DNA of 64,000 bases, taken from assembly GCA_963995505.1 (NCBI GenBank), contig OZ023180.1, forward strand, positions 10,301,301 through 10,365,300, written 5' to 3'. The first letter of the stretch is position 1; each line of letters opens with the position of its first letter. Below the pieces are notes generated by a model, which saw nothing but the letters and a program-made list of their open reading frames with translations, had not been told where the DNA came from and made no database searches. Shown here piece after piece: positions 32,803-45,427 of this stretch. A program made the position numbers and the translations under genes. Source of the stretch: Hypericum androsaemum. Taxonomy: Eukaryota > Streptophyta > Magnoliopsida > Malpighiales > Hypericaceae.

Positions 32803-34395
32803 TGACGTACGCAAATTGACAAGCAATTTAACGCACAAACAAATAGTATAGTGTATAAGTAAGGTTCTTGAACTGAGAGAGATAGAACATGAAAATTAAA
32901 ACAATCAATCGTATGTAGCCAAATTGAAACAAGTTCGTAAAGTAAAGAATGATATGAGGTTGCAAGACAATAAGTAAACTAAGAAATGTAAATAGACGGT
33001 TTATGGACTACCTATCTATGTCAAGATCATGGTTATTTATGAAGTTCTAACTAGTACCCGGAGTGTTCTAGTGCATCCTCCTAACGCTTTCGCTCATTAG
33101 GCCGATAAAACTAAGCTAGAATAGTTCACGAATACCAACTAACGCTTTCGCTCATTAATTAGATCGTGAACTAAGCTAAACTCAATTATAAAGTTAACTC
33201 CTCGTGGGTTATCCCTTAGTATCAAGATGTCTCATTAATACCTAAGAATATGTCAATTGATCCTTCCGTTGAATTTAATGCCTTTCGGTCCACTATCATC
33301 AACTAACATCATAATCTAAGTGATCAAGTTAGATTAAGCATTACGATCATCAATTGACAACTACTACGAAAGATGATCAAACCACAACCCAACATAGATA
33401 AGTAATCACATAATTAAAGCATCGTACTCACAAGTCATGTTCATACAAGAAGAAAACTTATACAAGAAAATGATAGAAAATAACATTAAAGAGAGAGATA
33501 GAGAAAACTCAAGATGTGGTCAAGAGCTTCCTCAAGCATCCTTCTTCAAGCTTCCTTCTAGCATTCCTCCAATGGTACTCCTTCTTGGTATTTCTCACAA
33601 CTCTCAATCTCCAACTATATTCTTCAAAAACTACATATCCCAAAGAGAGCAATTCCCTCCTCTATTTATAGTGAATGAGATGAGAGCTTTTTCTCCACTC
33701 ATCCATCAAAAGAGAAGGTGGATGGATGAATATTCTCTCTTTTGAGTTGGAGAGCCTTTCTTTTGATGGTGGAAAGCACTTTGGAGGTGGAAAGCTCCAC
33801 TTTGGAGGTGGAAAGCTCTTCTTTCCAACAAGGAACACCAAGGAGAATTATTTATACAAGGCACTCAAGTTTCCAGCCATGTGAAAGAAAGAAAGGCAAT
33901 CATGGTCCATAATGGTCCTTGAATTTTTGGCCAACTTCGTACAGATTGCTGGCAGAATTAATGCTCAACTTTGGACGTGATTTTTATCCCTTTTGGGCTT
34001 CGAATTTGAAGAAGCCCATTAGAGACAAATGTATAGCCCAGGATGTCGTCTTTCCGGAGCCACTGCGTTTGCCTTCATCGGTCTTCGGATGAGAAAGTTA
34101 TCTGCATTTAAGTCACAAGAGGTCAAACTCGCCCACATCTTCGAGTGCCCGATCAAGCGTCAATCTTTTAGGCTACTCCGATAGACTTCAACACGAACCA
34201 ATGGTGCACCAACATCCTCCCTCTCATCTCACAAGGGCTTCTAGCAATAAACATGAAAGAAACACAATAAAAATTAAGAGGTTACACGAAAACTAACATA
34301 ATACGAAATAAGAGATATTAACATCATAAACATGTAAACCTACTAGAAACGATAGGAATTCAATGCTAAAATAATGAATGTTTTCACACTCATCA
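32803..34395 (-). repeat. 3' LTR of the level-2 element
   Basis: 1593 bp, TG...CA. Relative to the right LTR it lacks about 34 bp (after AATAGACGGTTT) and about 14 bp near the CGTACTCACAAG site, plus scattered substitutions. Its second half is distantly related to the LTR of the young element (shared ATGAGAAAGTTATC-GCATTTAAGTC). Confidence 0.92.
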
Positions 34396-35795
34396 CACCC
34401 CCATACTTGAATCATTGCTTGTCCTCAAGCAAACTCAACCATGGAATACTAAACAATATCACAAGAGAAATCAAAACGCAATAAGGAAAAGACTTGGCAT
34501 GATTAATTCAAAATTTAACTCCCCTCAAAATCTCAAACTCACATCAACAGATCACCCTATAACCTAGCTAGTTCATTAACCAAAACACAAAAAGTAAGAA
34601 CCGGTAGACACCTCACCTCTAGATTATTTAACCAAGTATTAACACTATGTAAAATACACTAGAAGGTTGACCACTCAGAAGTTCGAAAAATTTTCGCTCA
34701 CAATTTGTAAGTGGTTAACTTCCTATCTCTCACGTACATGGCCAATTTTTTTCAAAGTATCCGACGTCCTACTCAACAATGTCTCAAAGTCGTGAGATTG
34801 CTTGTGATCAGGGGGACTTTCATTCGGGTTGTAATGGGGCTGAGGTACAGGTGAGATAAAATATCTGGATAGTAGTTTAACCACTCAATCCGAGGACATT
34901 GTACAAATTCAAACTAGTCACTCGTCTATTCTAAACATCCTCACCATAAACAATTCAAGCACACTCCCCAATTCACCCATTTCCTAAAACCGTGTAGATC
35001 TAGTCATGCCATCTTATTCATGCCTTATTCCATTTTTTTTTTACTTCTCTTTTTCACCACTTTTCATTTCTTTTCTTCTTCTTCTTTTTTTTTCACAAAC
35101 TTGACATTTACTAGGCAACAACTCGATCTCTTTTTTTTTTTACTCATAGCCTCTCAATTATCCAAATCACAAACAGATTAAACCCATATCAATACCAAGT
35201 TTTTAACTAATCCCAATACATATTATCCCCAACCTATGCGTCCACGGATCAAATGACCAAAGGTCGGGAGGATAGTAGGTATAAGGCTTAAAGTTGGCTT
35301 ACATATAATATGATCAAAGAATGGCTAGACTCAATGGGTTAAAGCAATGGATTCAAGGGATTTTTATCTCTACAGCTCTAGGCTTATTGTCAAAGAAATT
35401 TGCCCCCGTCATCCCACTAACGCACATACAACTAAGACTATGTCGAGTACTAGTAGGATATCTCAATCAACCGGACTCAAGTAGGAACCTCATTAATGTA
35501 TAGAGACTGTTGTCTCCACCTTCGGCTCAAAGTTCCTCACAAGGTTTATTCGTCAACCCTCTAAGCAAGTATACATAGTGAGACCACTAGTTTAAGCAAC
35601 CGAGGGTGAGGTTTCTACAAGTTTCTAATCTTAGTGCTCGAGTTCAATCCCTAACTAGGTATGTGACAATCTTCTAACATAAGTTTAATAATTTTGAGGG
35701 GGGTCAAATTTTGAAAAAATCATGCTATACTCATCAAATCATTCCTACGTGGAACCTCTCACCCCCAAACTTAAATGACACATTGTCCTCAATGT
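34396..35795 (-). other. Conserved non-coding block of the level-2 element
   Basis: Counterpart of 5011-6440 in the young element. Both ends carry the C-run/TTGTCCTCAA motif pair (34396-34432 and about 35761-35795 on the plus strand). Between them is a conserved, non-open sequence with a pyrimidine-rich tract on the plus strand at about 35030-35145. Confidence 0.75.
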
Positions 35796-35887
35796 GGGGG
35801 CAACACACAAAATGAAACATCACATTAAATAACACAAATGAAAAAAAATGAAAAGTAAAAGAAAGAGAAGTGGACTGCTCCCTGAGG

Positions 35888-37495
35888 CTAAGGTGCGGAT
35901 GGAGGGAGCAAAGTTTGCACTTCTCGAGCGCGCTCCATCTTACTCCCTAGGTATAGCTTGCACCGCTGGCCATTGACTTTGAATGTTTGGCCCTCCAGAT
36001 TCTTCACTTCAATGGCTCCATGAGGGGCGGCATTGACAATCTCGAATGGTCCACTCCATCTTGATTTCAATTTTCCGGGGAACAGCTTCAAGCGCGAATT
36101 ATAGAGGAGTACTTGTTGACCAACCCGAAAGTCCTTGGCTCCAATACGAGCGTCGTGCCTCTTTTTGGTGGTATCTTTGTAGAGCCGTGCACTTTCAAAG
36201 GCACTTGAGCGGAGTTCTTCGAGTTCTTGGAGTTGCAGCACCCGACGTTCTCCTGCGAGCTTGTAGTCGTAGTTCAATGTCTTGATTGCCCAAAATGCTC
36301 GGTGTTCAAGCTCCACTGGGAGGTGACACGCCTTACCGTAGACCAGGCGATATGGTGTTGTGCCTATAGGGGTTTTGAAAGCAGTGCGGTAAGCCCATAA
36401 GGCATCATCAAGCTTACCCGACCAATCTTTCCGTGCTGAGCTCACTGTCTTTTCTAGAATTTTTTTCAGCTCCCTATTAGATACTTCAACTTGACCACTG
36501 GTTTGAGGATGATAAGGTGTGGCAACCTTATGAGTGACTCCATAGCGCCGGAGAAGCGTGGCAAAAGGTTGGTTGCAGAAGTGTGAACCACCATCACTGA
36601 TGATTGCACGAGGAACACCGAATTGGGCGAAGAGCTGCTTGAGGAATCGTAAGACCACCTTGGCATCGTTTGTTGGAGTAGCCCATGCCTCTACCCATTT
36701 GGAGACGTAGTCGACTCCGACAATGATGTACTTGTTGCTTTTAGAGGGAGGGAAAGGACCCATGAAGTCGATCCCCCACACATCAAACAGCTCAACCTCT
36801 AGAATACCAGACTGGGGCATTTCATCTCGTCGAGAAATATTACCTATTCGTTGACAACGATCACAATGCTCAGTGAATGATCTTGCATCTTTGAAAATTG
36901 TAGGCCAATAAAAACCACACTCAAGAACTCGTGAAGCTGTTCTTGATGCTCCGAAGTGTCCAGCGTAAACTAATCCATGACACTCTTGGAGAATAGATGG
37001 TATTTCCTCATCTGGAATACATCGTCGTAGAAGGCCATCCACACATCTCCTGAATAGATATGGCTCATCCCACACATAGAAACGCACATCACTGAGGAAC
37101 TTCTTTCTCTGAGGGTAGCTCAAGTCTTCGGGCATGACTTCACTCACCAAATAGTTGGCAAAATCCGCGTACCAAGGAGGCGCCACTGCTTGGACATAGA
37201 ACAAAGCTTCATCTAGGAAGTATTCGAGAATTCTTCCTTCCTTTTCCATTCCATCGTTGTGCTCCAAGCGGGACAAGTGATCTGCGACCACGTTCTCTGT
37301 GCCCTTCTTATCCTTAATCACTAGATCGAATTCTTGTAAAAGTAAAATCCAACGGATAAGTCGGGGTTTTGCATCTTGTTTAGCAAAGAGGTACCTCAAG
37401 GCTGCGTGGTCGGTGTAGATGATGACTTTAGAGCCTAACAAGTAAGGCCTGAATTTGTCGCAAGCATACACCACTGCAAGTAGCTCTTTTTTCAT
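35888..37495 (-). pseudogene. RNase H end and integrase of the level-2 element
   Basis: Open for 535 codons. It starts in RNase H ([19 protein letters not shown], then VADHLSRL). The integrase zinc finger follows (H-x-H with HCDRC), then the catalytic core with the three acidic sites ([20 protein letters not shown]; the E in [15 protein letters not shown]) and a GPF-type C-terminus ([11 protein letters not shown]). It is separated from the RT frame by one TAA at 37502, in the same frame, where an aromatic codon is expected. The integrase itself looks complete and is the best preserved part of the element. Confidence 0.88.
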
Positions 37496-37501
37496 GGTGG
37501 T

Positions 37502-39046
37502 TTAGTTAAGTTGTGCTCCAGCGAGAACACGACTTGCATAATAGATGACATGCAGTCGCCCTTCCTTTCGTTGTCCGAGGACACAACCTAAGACATCATT
37601 GCTTGCATCACACATAAGCTCAAATGGGAGGTCCCACGATGGTGAAGTGATAATTGGAGCGGTGACCAATGCTTCTTGGAGTGTCCTGAAAGCACTTAGA
37701 CAAGAATCATCAAACTCAAAGGTGACATCCTTATTCAAGAGGTTAGTCAAGGGTTTTGCAATAGAAGAGAATATCTTTATAAAGCGTCGATAAAACCCTG
37801 CATGTCCTAGGAATGCGCGGATGCCCTTTACCGTCGTCGGTGGTTGCATTTTTTCGATCGCCTTAGTCTTGGCACGATCAACTTCAATTCCAGCCTTTGA
37901 GATCTTGTGACCCAATACTATGCCTTCTTCCACCATAAAATGACATTTTTCCCAATTAAGCACGAGCTTCTTCTTTTCGCATCTCTTGAGTACTCTATCC
38001 AAGTTGTGGAGGCAACATTCAAACGAATCTCCAAAGACAGAGAAATCATCCATGAAAACCTCCATGATGTCTTCATTCATCCCCCAAAAGATTGCCATCA
38101 TGCACCGTTGAAAAGTGGCGGGAGCATCGCACAGACCAAAAGGCATTCTCCTGTATGCAAAAGTGCCAAAAGGACAAGTGAAAGTAGTCTTATTTTGGTC
38201 TCCAGGATAGATGAGTACCTGATTATACCCGCAATAACCATCTAGGAAGCAGTAGTAGGCATGTCCAGCAATACGCTCCAACATTTGATCAATAAAGGGA
38301 AGAGGAAAGTGATCCTTCCGAGTAGCGGCATTGAGGTTTCTGTAGTCGATGCATACACGCCACCCAGTAACTACTCTTGTTGAGATGAGTTCCCCTTCCT
38401 CATTAGTTTGCACCGTCATACCTCCTTTCTTGGGCACACATTGGACAGGGCTCACCCATTCGCTATCTGAAATAGGATAAATAATTCCAGCATCGAGAAG
38501 TTTGATTACCTCTTTTTTCACAACCTCTCTCATGTTTGGATTTAGTCTTCGTTGATGATCGGCCCTGGGCTTTGACCCTTCCTCCATGTTGATGCGATGC
38601 ATCACAATGTCAGAGCTAATTCCATGCATATCAGAAATTTGCCATCCCATGGCCTTGATTCTTTTGTTCACCAGTGTAAGAACTTCCTCTTCTTGCTCCA
38701 GAGTAAGCTTGTTGGAGATAATTATTGGCAGCCTTCCTCCTTCTCTTAAGAAAGCATATCGCAAGTGAGGAGGTAACTCTTTCAGCTCCACAGTGGGGGC
38801 TTTAACAGTGGATGGTAGCGTAGGAGCCCCCTTGTAAAATGCTAGCTTTAATTTTTCCTCCTCTTTGTCTACTTCTTCATTTTCTTTGGCCTCTTCAACT
38901 TCGTGCACTTGTTCAAGGATTTCTGCCTCTTCTTCCTCTGTCAAAGACCAGCTCCACTGTTCTTCAGAATAAAGCATTTCATCGGGCATCGTGTCGATGC
39001 GTAAGCAATCTTCATCATCGCGGTGGTGCTGCATTGCTTTGGCCAT
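37502..39046 (-). pseudogene. Reverse transcriptase of the level-2 element
   Basis: 514 codons. The N-terminal acidic linker is followed by the RT with WVSPVQCVPKKGG, RVCIDYRNLN, YCFLDGYCGYNQ, the catalytic FMDD box and LGHKISKAGIEVD. The start of RNase H (ELMCDASNDVLGCVLGQ) follows at the end. The same frame is interrupted by a TAA just before 39046 and by another at 37502. Typical of Athila. Confidence 0.88.
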
Positions 39047-39049
39047 TTG

Positions 39050-39637
39050 TTACTCTATTGTTTCTTCTCCAACACGTAGAGTTAGCTTCCCTCCATTGAC
39101 ATCGATTAAGGCACGGCTGGTGTTGAGGAATGGCCTTCCTAGGAGAAGAGGACAATTCTTGTCTGGGTCGAAGTCCAAGACTACAAAATCTGCTGGAACA
39201 TAGAATTGCTCGAATTTGACTAGCACATCCTCCGCAATTCCATGTGGTCTCTTGACAGTCAGGTCTGCCAGCTGAAGACGCATCTCTGTTGGCTTAAGGT
39301 CTCCAAGTCCTAGTTGCCTGAAGATAGTTAACGGCATGAGGTTAATGCTGGCACCAAGATCACACAAGCACTTAGGAAATTCAACATCACCAATAAAACA
39401 AGGGATAGTAAAATTCCCTGGATCCTTAAGCTTAGCTGGCAAATCCTTGGAGATGAGTGAGCTGCAATTGACGGTTAGAGATATCGTTTCTTCTTTGTCC
39501 CACTTCTTCTTATTGGTGAGGAGTCCTTTGAGGAATTTGGCATAATGCGGCATTTGATCAAGCATCTCTAAGAAAGAGACACTTATCTGAATACCCTTCA
39601 TCTTTTCAATAAAACCAATGAATCTTTTATCTTCCAT
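39050..39637 (-). pseudogene. Retropepsin-like protease domain of the level-2 element
   Basis: 196 codons with the active-site block CDLGASINLMPL. It is about two-thirds identical by eye to the protease domain of the young element. It lies in a different frame from gag, so a frameshift separates them between 39637 and 39727. Confidence 0.85.
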
Positions 39638-39726
39638 TGGTTTCTTCTTGAGTCATTGAGGAAACGGTGGAGATGGAATTCTTGGTGGTGGAGGAACATA
39701 AAATTCCTCTTCTTCAATGGGCTGAA

Positions 39727-41250
39727 CTAGCTCCCTTCGATCTCCTTGCCACTTCTTAGAGTAACAGCTTTGACATCTCCTCTTGGGTTAGCCTCTGTGT
39801 TGCTTGGTAGTGAACCTATCGGTCGTCGAGTATTTGCTGCAGCTAAGTTTCCAAGTTCAATTTCCATCTTTTTGAGTTGTGTTGCCTGCCCTTTGAGGAA
39901 TGTCTCAATCTCTTGCTGTCGAACTTCACAACGATCCATCCGCTGCATAGTTATGGATTGTTGTTGAATAGACTGCTGGACTACTCCAACTAGCTGGTCG
40001 ATCTTTGCAAAGATGTTGACTTGGTCGCCCACCAATTGGTCGATCTTATCTCCCATTGTTTTGACTTGATCTCCCACATATGGTTTTCTAGGCTCTTGCT
40101 GAGTGCCAGTGTTGTATGGCTGCCTTCCAAATCGAGAGAAATTTGGTTGACTTTGGTTGGAGTAACCTAACCCTCCTGGTTGCCTATCAGCGACAGCTTG
40201 AATTTCTTCCAATACTGGACAGTCGTTGGTGGGATGCTTTTCTTTGCAAAGTTCACAAACATCTTGCACTGTAGCTATCTTTTCCTTGCTTTTAGCCAGG
40301 TCTTCAAATCTTCTGGTAAAGGCCTCAAGCCTGGCTTCAAGCTTGGTATTGCTATCCACTTCCAGTATCCCTCGGGTTGCTCCTCTGTGTGGTATTCTGG
40401 CACGCTCCTTTGGCCACATGCCATTGACTTCTGCCATCTCCTCCATCAAACGAGTGGCTTCGTCAGCAGTATTTCTTAAGAACACCCCTTGAGATGAGGC
40501 ATCAATATGATCACGAGATGGGCCATCTAACCCATTGTAGAAAATCTTCATGAGGTTCTCCTGTGATATGCCATGTTGAGGGAAAGCTCCTTGGAGATCT
40601 GTGCATCTCTCCCAAGCTTCATAGATGCTCTCCCCATCTCTTTGGACAAAGGTGTTGATTTCTTGCAAGAGTTTGGCCGACTTGGCCATGGAGAAGAACT
40701 TTCGCAGGAAAGCATGGGCCAAGTCTGTCCAACTCCTTATTGTCTCTCCTTTCAACTTGTTGTACCATACACGAGCTCGATCCTTCAGAGAGAAGTGAAA
40801 GAGACGTAGCTTCAAGACGTCATCATCTATTCCTTGAAACTTCATGATATTGCATATATCCTCGAATCGAGAAAGATGGTCTTGGGGATCTTCACTCGGT
40901 AATCCGTAAAACTGGACAGAATTTTGCAGTAATCCCACAATGGCTGCTGGGATCTGGAATGAGTGGGCTCCTATCGTTGGTTGTTGCAACCCATTAGGAT
41001 TCCCATTTCATGTAGGAACAGATGATTCCAGCAGGGTCCTTCTTCGTGGCGCACCTGCAAGGGCTTGGGTTGCTTCCAAAGTAGCGTCATAAAGAGCTTG
41101 GGTCGCCTCGTCATTATCATCCTGATTTTGTGCCATGGATCTGGATTGGTCTCTCCTTTCACGCCTAATTCTCCTTTCGAGTATTTTGATGTCAATCTCA
41201 GGTAAGGCGTTTATGTCAGGGCCAAGTCCTGCACTCCGGGTTCTTGGCAT
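39727..41250 (-). pseudogene. Gag of the level-2 element, one internal stop
   Basis: Starts at the ATG at 41250 (MPRTRSAGLGPDINALP), stops at 41008 and continues in the same frame at 40989-39727. The gag core reads LRLFHFSLKDRARVWYNKLKGE and WERCTDLQGAFPQHG, with a knuckle-like CELCKEKHPTNDC near 40250. One premature stop separates the N-terminal 80 residues. Confidence 0.85.
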
Positions 41251-41340
41251 GCACTAAAGAGACTGCAAAAGTGACTGCACAAAATCAGCAAATATGATGT
41301 ACACAAAACAAATTACTTTTGGTTTTATGTCCTAAAATCT

Positions 41341-41362
41341 CAGTTCCGTGTCGACGGCGCCA
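41341..41362 (-). other. Primer-binding site region of the level-2 element
   Basis: In the element's sense it begins TGGCGCCGT, as in a tRNA-Asp primer site, but continues CGACACGGAACTG, so only the first nine bases fit. It lies three bases inside the LTR. Confidence 0.6.
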
Positions 41363-42866
41363 ATTTGATGTACGCAAATTGACAAGCAATTTAACGCACA
41401 AATAAATAGTATAGTGTATAAGTAAGGTTCTTGAACTGAGAGAGATAGAACATGAAAATTAAAACAATCAATCGTATGTAGCCAAATTGAAACAAGTTCG
41501 TAAAGTAAAGAATGATATGAGGTTGCAAGACAATAAGTAAACTAAGAAATGTAAATAGACGGTTTGTACTTTAATAAAATAAAGAGAGCACGATGCTTTT
41601 ATGGACTACCTATCTATGTCAAGATCATGGTTATTTATGAAGTTCTAACTAGTACCCGGAGTGTTCTAGTGCATCCTCCTAACGCTTTCGCTCATTAGGC
41701 CGATAAAACTAAGCTAGAATAGTTCACGAATACCAACTAACGCTTTCGCTCATTAATTAGATCGTGAACTAAGCTAAACTCAATTATAAAGTTAACTCCT
41801 CGTGGGTTATCCCTTAGTATCAAGATGTCTCATTAATACCTAAGAATATGTCAATTGATCCTTCCGTTGAATTTAATGCCTTTCGGTCCACTATCATAAA
41901 CTAACATCATAATCTAAGTGATCAAGTTAGATTAAGCATTACGATCATCAATTGACAACTACTACGAACGATGATCAAACCACAACCCAACATAGATAAG
42001 TAATCACATAATTAAAGCATCGTACTCACAAGAAAAACTACTCACAAGTCATGTTCATACAAGAAGAAAACTTATACAGGAAAATGATAGAAAATAACAT
42101 TAAAGAGAGAGATAGAAAAAACTCAAGATGTGGTCAAGAGCTTCCTCAAGCATCCTTCTTCAAGCTTCCTTCTAGCATTCCTCCAATGGTACTCCTTCTT
42201 GGTATTTCTCACAACTCTCAATCTCCAACTATATTCTTCAAAAACTACATATCCCAAAGAGAGCAATTCCCTCCTCTATTTATAGTGAATGAGATGAGAG
42301 CTTTTTCTCCACTCATCCATCAAAAGAGAAGGTGGATGGATGAATATTCTCTCTTTTGAGTTGGAGAGCCTTTCTTTTGATGGTGGAAAGCACTTTGGAG
42401 GTGGAAAGCTCCACTTTGGAGGTGGAAAGCTCTTCTTTCCAACAAGGAACACCAAGGAGAATTATTTATACAAGGCACTCAAGTTTCCAGCCATGTGAAA
42501 GAAAGAAAGGCAATCATGGTCCATAATGGTCCTTGAATTTTTGGCCAAATTCGTACAGATTGCTGGCAGAATTAATGCTCAACTTTGGACGTGATTCTTA
42601 TCCCTTTTGGGCTTCGAATTTGAAGAAGCCCATTAGAGACAAATGTGTAGCTCAGGATGTCTTCTCACCGGAGCCACTGTTTGCCTTCATCGGTCTTCGG
42701 ATGAGAAAGTTATCTGCATTTAAGTCACAAGAGGTCAAACTCACCCACATCTTTGAGTGCCCGATCAAGCATCAATCTTTTCGGCTACTCCGATAGACTT
42801 CAACACGAACCAATGGTGCACCAACATCCTCCCTCTCATCTCACAAGGGCTTCTAGCAATAAAAAT

Positions 42867-43484
42867 TGATATGAATCTCGGTACGGATCCACGCAAAAGC
42901 CGGATCTATCTACGTTCAGATTGATGGAAATCTCGACCCGTTGTTTGCACCTTTGCAAGAACCTCGGTATGAACAACCTCGACCTGCTGCTGTAGGGAAA
43001 CAAGAACCTTGAATTGATGAAGACGCCACAAACGGTGATGTAGATCCGCTTGATAAGTCGAAGGTGAATGAACGGAATCCCTCCGCTGTGTTCGAACAGT
43101 TCCGAAGAACCAAGAGAGCAAAGCCCACGTTTTTGTACTCAAATTATTCTCCTCATTCTCATTGCTAAAGCCTTTATATATAGGCAGATTGTTACAAAGA
43201 GATTCCTAATTAAATATAACTTCTAACTAGATAAATATGACTTAAAAAGAGAAACTAAAAAGGAAAACAAGTCTAGTACTCCTATGATTGCTAAAAACGT
43301 GATTATCACATAATCACATTCCTAAACTGACTTGAACTCTTAAAGAAAACGAAATTCTCAAATTATTGTCTTCCTAAATAGACTAGAACTCTTATAAAAC
43401 GAAAATAACATATAATTAACTTCCTAAACAGACTCAAAAACCTTAAAAACGAAATTAATCTTCTTGTTGATCAGATTCATATCA
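42867..43484 (-). repeat. 3' LTR of the level-3 element
   Basis: 618 bp; pairs with 44663-45280. Confidence 0.94.
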
Positions 43485-44404
43485 ATCAGATTAATTTCGT
43501 TCCCCTCCTCTTGAAATGGATTTGTCCTCAAATCCTTGCATACGTCATGCTTTTTCCAATTCATAATCATGCTTGAACAAGTCTTGGAACGTCTTGGTTG
43601 AACTTGATATCTTCCATCCCAACAAAATAGATACTTTGAACATAAGCAATCTGAAGTCCTCTCCAAATTAAAAACCAAAATCTTACTTATTTGCACAAGC
43701 CTTTCTTTGAACTTCAAACTATTCCAGAAGTTGATCAACGATGAACCTCCAACATAATTAAACTTGTCCACACCTAAGAAGTCAATATGTTCAACATGTA
43801 AATCAGGAGACATGTAAGATATGGGTTGGACATCTTCCTTGTCAACTAAAACAACAAGTTCTTCTTGTTCACCATCAATAGCAGTTAAGCACTTCTTCAT
43901 ATGAACAACATCCTGCAAATCTGATTCATTGAACAAATCCCTCAAGTAAAGAAGTGACATGGCATGGTCATCAAAACATTGTCCATCGAACAAGTCAATA
44001 GAATATTCACCAAATTCCTCCCACGTCAAAACCTCTTCTTCAACAATCACTTCAGGTGTAACCTCCAAATCGTCAGAACTACATACCTTCCCCTCAATGT
44101 CGTGCTTAGTGTTAATGGTGTTCTCCCTCTTTCCATTGACTTCTCTAACAAAATTAGCTCCTGAATTCTTCTCATCTTTGACCCTCATCCTCCTTTGTTG
44201 AATTTGTTTTCCGCTACAGACATTAGGAACATCATGTATCCTCTCTTGTTTGCACACTATCCGGTCCACCTTTTCGGTGAGCTTCTTGACCTCCGTTCTC
44301 ATTATATGCCTCATCCCACTAAGAAGGGCGTCCATAAACGTGTGTGGATCACCAACCAATGGTGTAACACCTTCAAAGGATCTTCTTGAGTAGTTATAAG
44401 ACAT
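43424..44404 (-). CDS. Uncharacterised 326-residue protein of the level-3 element
   Basis: An open frame with ATG at 44404 that fills most of the element body and runs 61 bp into the 3' LTR. No gag, protease, RT or integrase motif is visible. It begins SYNYSRRSFEGVTPLVGDPHTF. It has a short charged helical stretch (about 30-60, VKKLTEKVDRIVCKQERIH), an acidic middle part (VIVEEEVLTWEEFGEYSIDLF), then a more hydrophobic part. The end (DLRTNPFQEEGNEINLID) resembles, from memory, the short C-terminal tail that some plant retrotransposon proteins have where coding meets the polypurine tract. I do not know its function. Its openness suggests recent use or selection, but one copy cannot prove this. 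Confidence 0.6.
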   Translation of the reverse strand: MSYNYSRRSFEGVTPLVGDPHTFMDALLSGMRHIMRTEVKKLTEKVDRIVCKQERIHDVPNVCSGKQIQQRRMRVKDEKNSGANFVREVNGKRENTINTKHDIEGKVCSSDDLEVTPEVIVEEEVLTWEEFGEYSIDLFDGQCFDDHAMSLLYLRDLFNESDLQDVVHMKKCLTAIDGEQEELVVLVDKEDVQPISYMSPDLHVEHIDFLGVDKFNYVGGSSLINFWNSLKFKERLVQISKILVFNLERTSDCLCSKYLFCWDGRYQVQPRRSKTCSSMIMNWKKHDVCKDLRTNPFQEEGNEINLIDMNLINKKINFVFKVFESV

Positions 44405-44662
44405 TCTTGCAGATTCTCTTTTTTTCTACTTTCAACTTTTCTTTTTTTGATTTTTGATTTTTTTCTCAGCCTTCTTTCTTCTTCTTTTCTTGGCTGCCTT
44501 CTTCTCTATCTTTCTTTTTTTTCGGAATTTTTTTCCTCTTTTTTATTTTTTTTTCTTTCTCCAACTCAGAATAAAATAAGAACAATAATTGAAAACTAAT
44601 GAAAACAAAAACGAAATTTAAAGATAGATGATCTGAAGTAGAGCCTAAGCTGTGATACCAAC
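44405..44662 (-). other. Leader of the level-3 element
   Basis: Primer site at about 44648-44661, then a purine-rich (pyrimidine-rich on plus) untranslated leader of about 240 bp with long T runs on the plus strand. No ORF. Confidence 0.6.
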
Positions 44663-45280
44663 TGATATGAATCTCGTTACGGATCCACGCGAAAGCCGGA
44701 TCTATCTACGTTCAGATTGATGGAAATCTCGACCCGTTGTTTGCACCTTTGCAAGAACCTCGGTATGAACAACCTCGACCCGCTGCTGTAGGGAAACAAG
44801 AACCTTGAATTGATGAAGACGCCACAAACGGTGATGTAGATCCGCTTGATAAGTCGAAGGTGAACGAACGGAATCCCTCCGCTGTGTTCGAACAGTTCCG
44901 AAGAACCAAGAGAGCAAAGCCCACGTTTTTGTACTCAAATTATTCTCCTCATTCTCATTGCTAAAGCCTTTATATATAGGCAGATTGTTACAAAGAGATT
45001 CCTAATTAAATATAACTTCTAACTAGATAAATATGACTTAAAAAGGGAAACTAAAAAGGAAAACAAGTCTAGTACTCCTATGATTGCTAAAAACGTGATT
45101 ATCACATAATCACATTCCTAAACTGACTTGAACTCTTAAAGAAAACGAAATTCTCAAATTATTGTCTTCCTAAATAGACTAGAACTCTTATAAAACGAAA
45201 ATAACATATAATTAACTTCCTAAACAGACTCAAAAACCTTAAAAACGAAATTAATCTTCTTGTTGATCAGATTCATATCA
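44663..45280 (-). repeat. 5' LTR of the level-3 element
   Basis: 618 bp; begins TGATATGAATCTCG on the plus strand, ends ATTCATATCA. Confidence 0.94.
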
Positions 45281-45427
45281 AAAATGAAAGAAACACAATA
45301 AAAATTAAGAGGTTACACGAAAACTAACATAATACGAAATAAGAGATATTAACATCAAATAACACGTAAACCTGCTAGAAACGATAGGAATTCAATGCTA
45401 AAATAATGAATGTTTTCACACTCATCA

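Larger units (their letters stand above)
42867..45280 (-). mobile_element. Nest level 3: non-autonomous LTR retrotransposon with an unknown ORF
   Basis: LTRs of 618 bp at 42867-43484 and 44663-45280 that differ at about five positions. The ends are TGATATGAATCT and AGATTCATATCA, a perfect 12-bp inverted repeat. The duplication AAAAT is at 42862-42866 and 45281-45285. In the minus sense the right LTR is followed by TTGGTATCACAGC, close to a tRNA-Met primer site; a purine-rich AAGAGGAGGGGAACG stands before the left LTR. Body of only 1178 bp, no polymerase or integrase. Youngest layer of the nest by position. Confidence 0.94.
32803..45427 (-). mobile_element. Nest level 2: Athila-like Ty3/gypsy element inserted in the copia integrase region
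   Basis: Left LTR 32803-34395; right LTR 41366-45427, itself split by the level-3 element. The duplication is ATCCC (32798-32802) against GTCCC (45428-45432), one mismatch. Minus-strand order from the right is gag, protease, RT, RNase H, integrase. The RT reads as Athila lineage (VFMDDFSVFGDSF, LNWEKCHFMVEEGIVLGHKI). It carries stops and a frameshift, so it is not autonomous as read. No env-like ORF; the region between integrase and 3' LTR is the conserved non-coding block. Confidence 0.93.
41366..45427 (-). repeat. 5' LTR of the level-2 element, split by the level-3 element
   Basis: LTR sequence at 41366-42866 and 45281-45427. The parts join at the AAAAT duplication of the inserted element to match 32803-34395. 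Confidence 0.92.
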
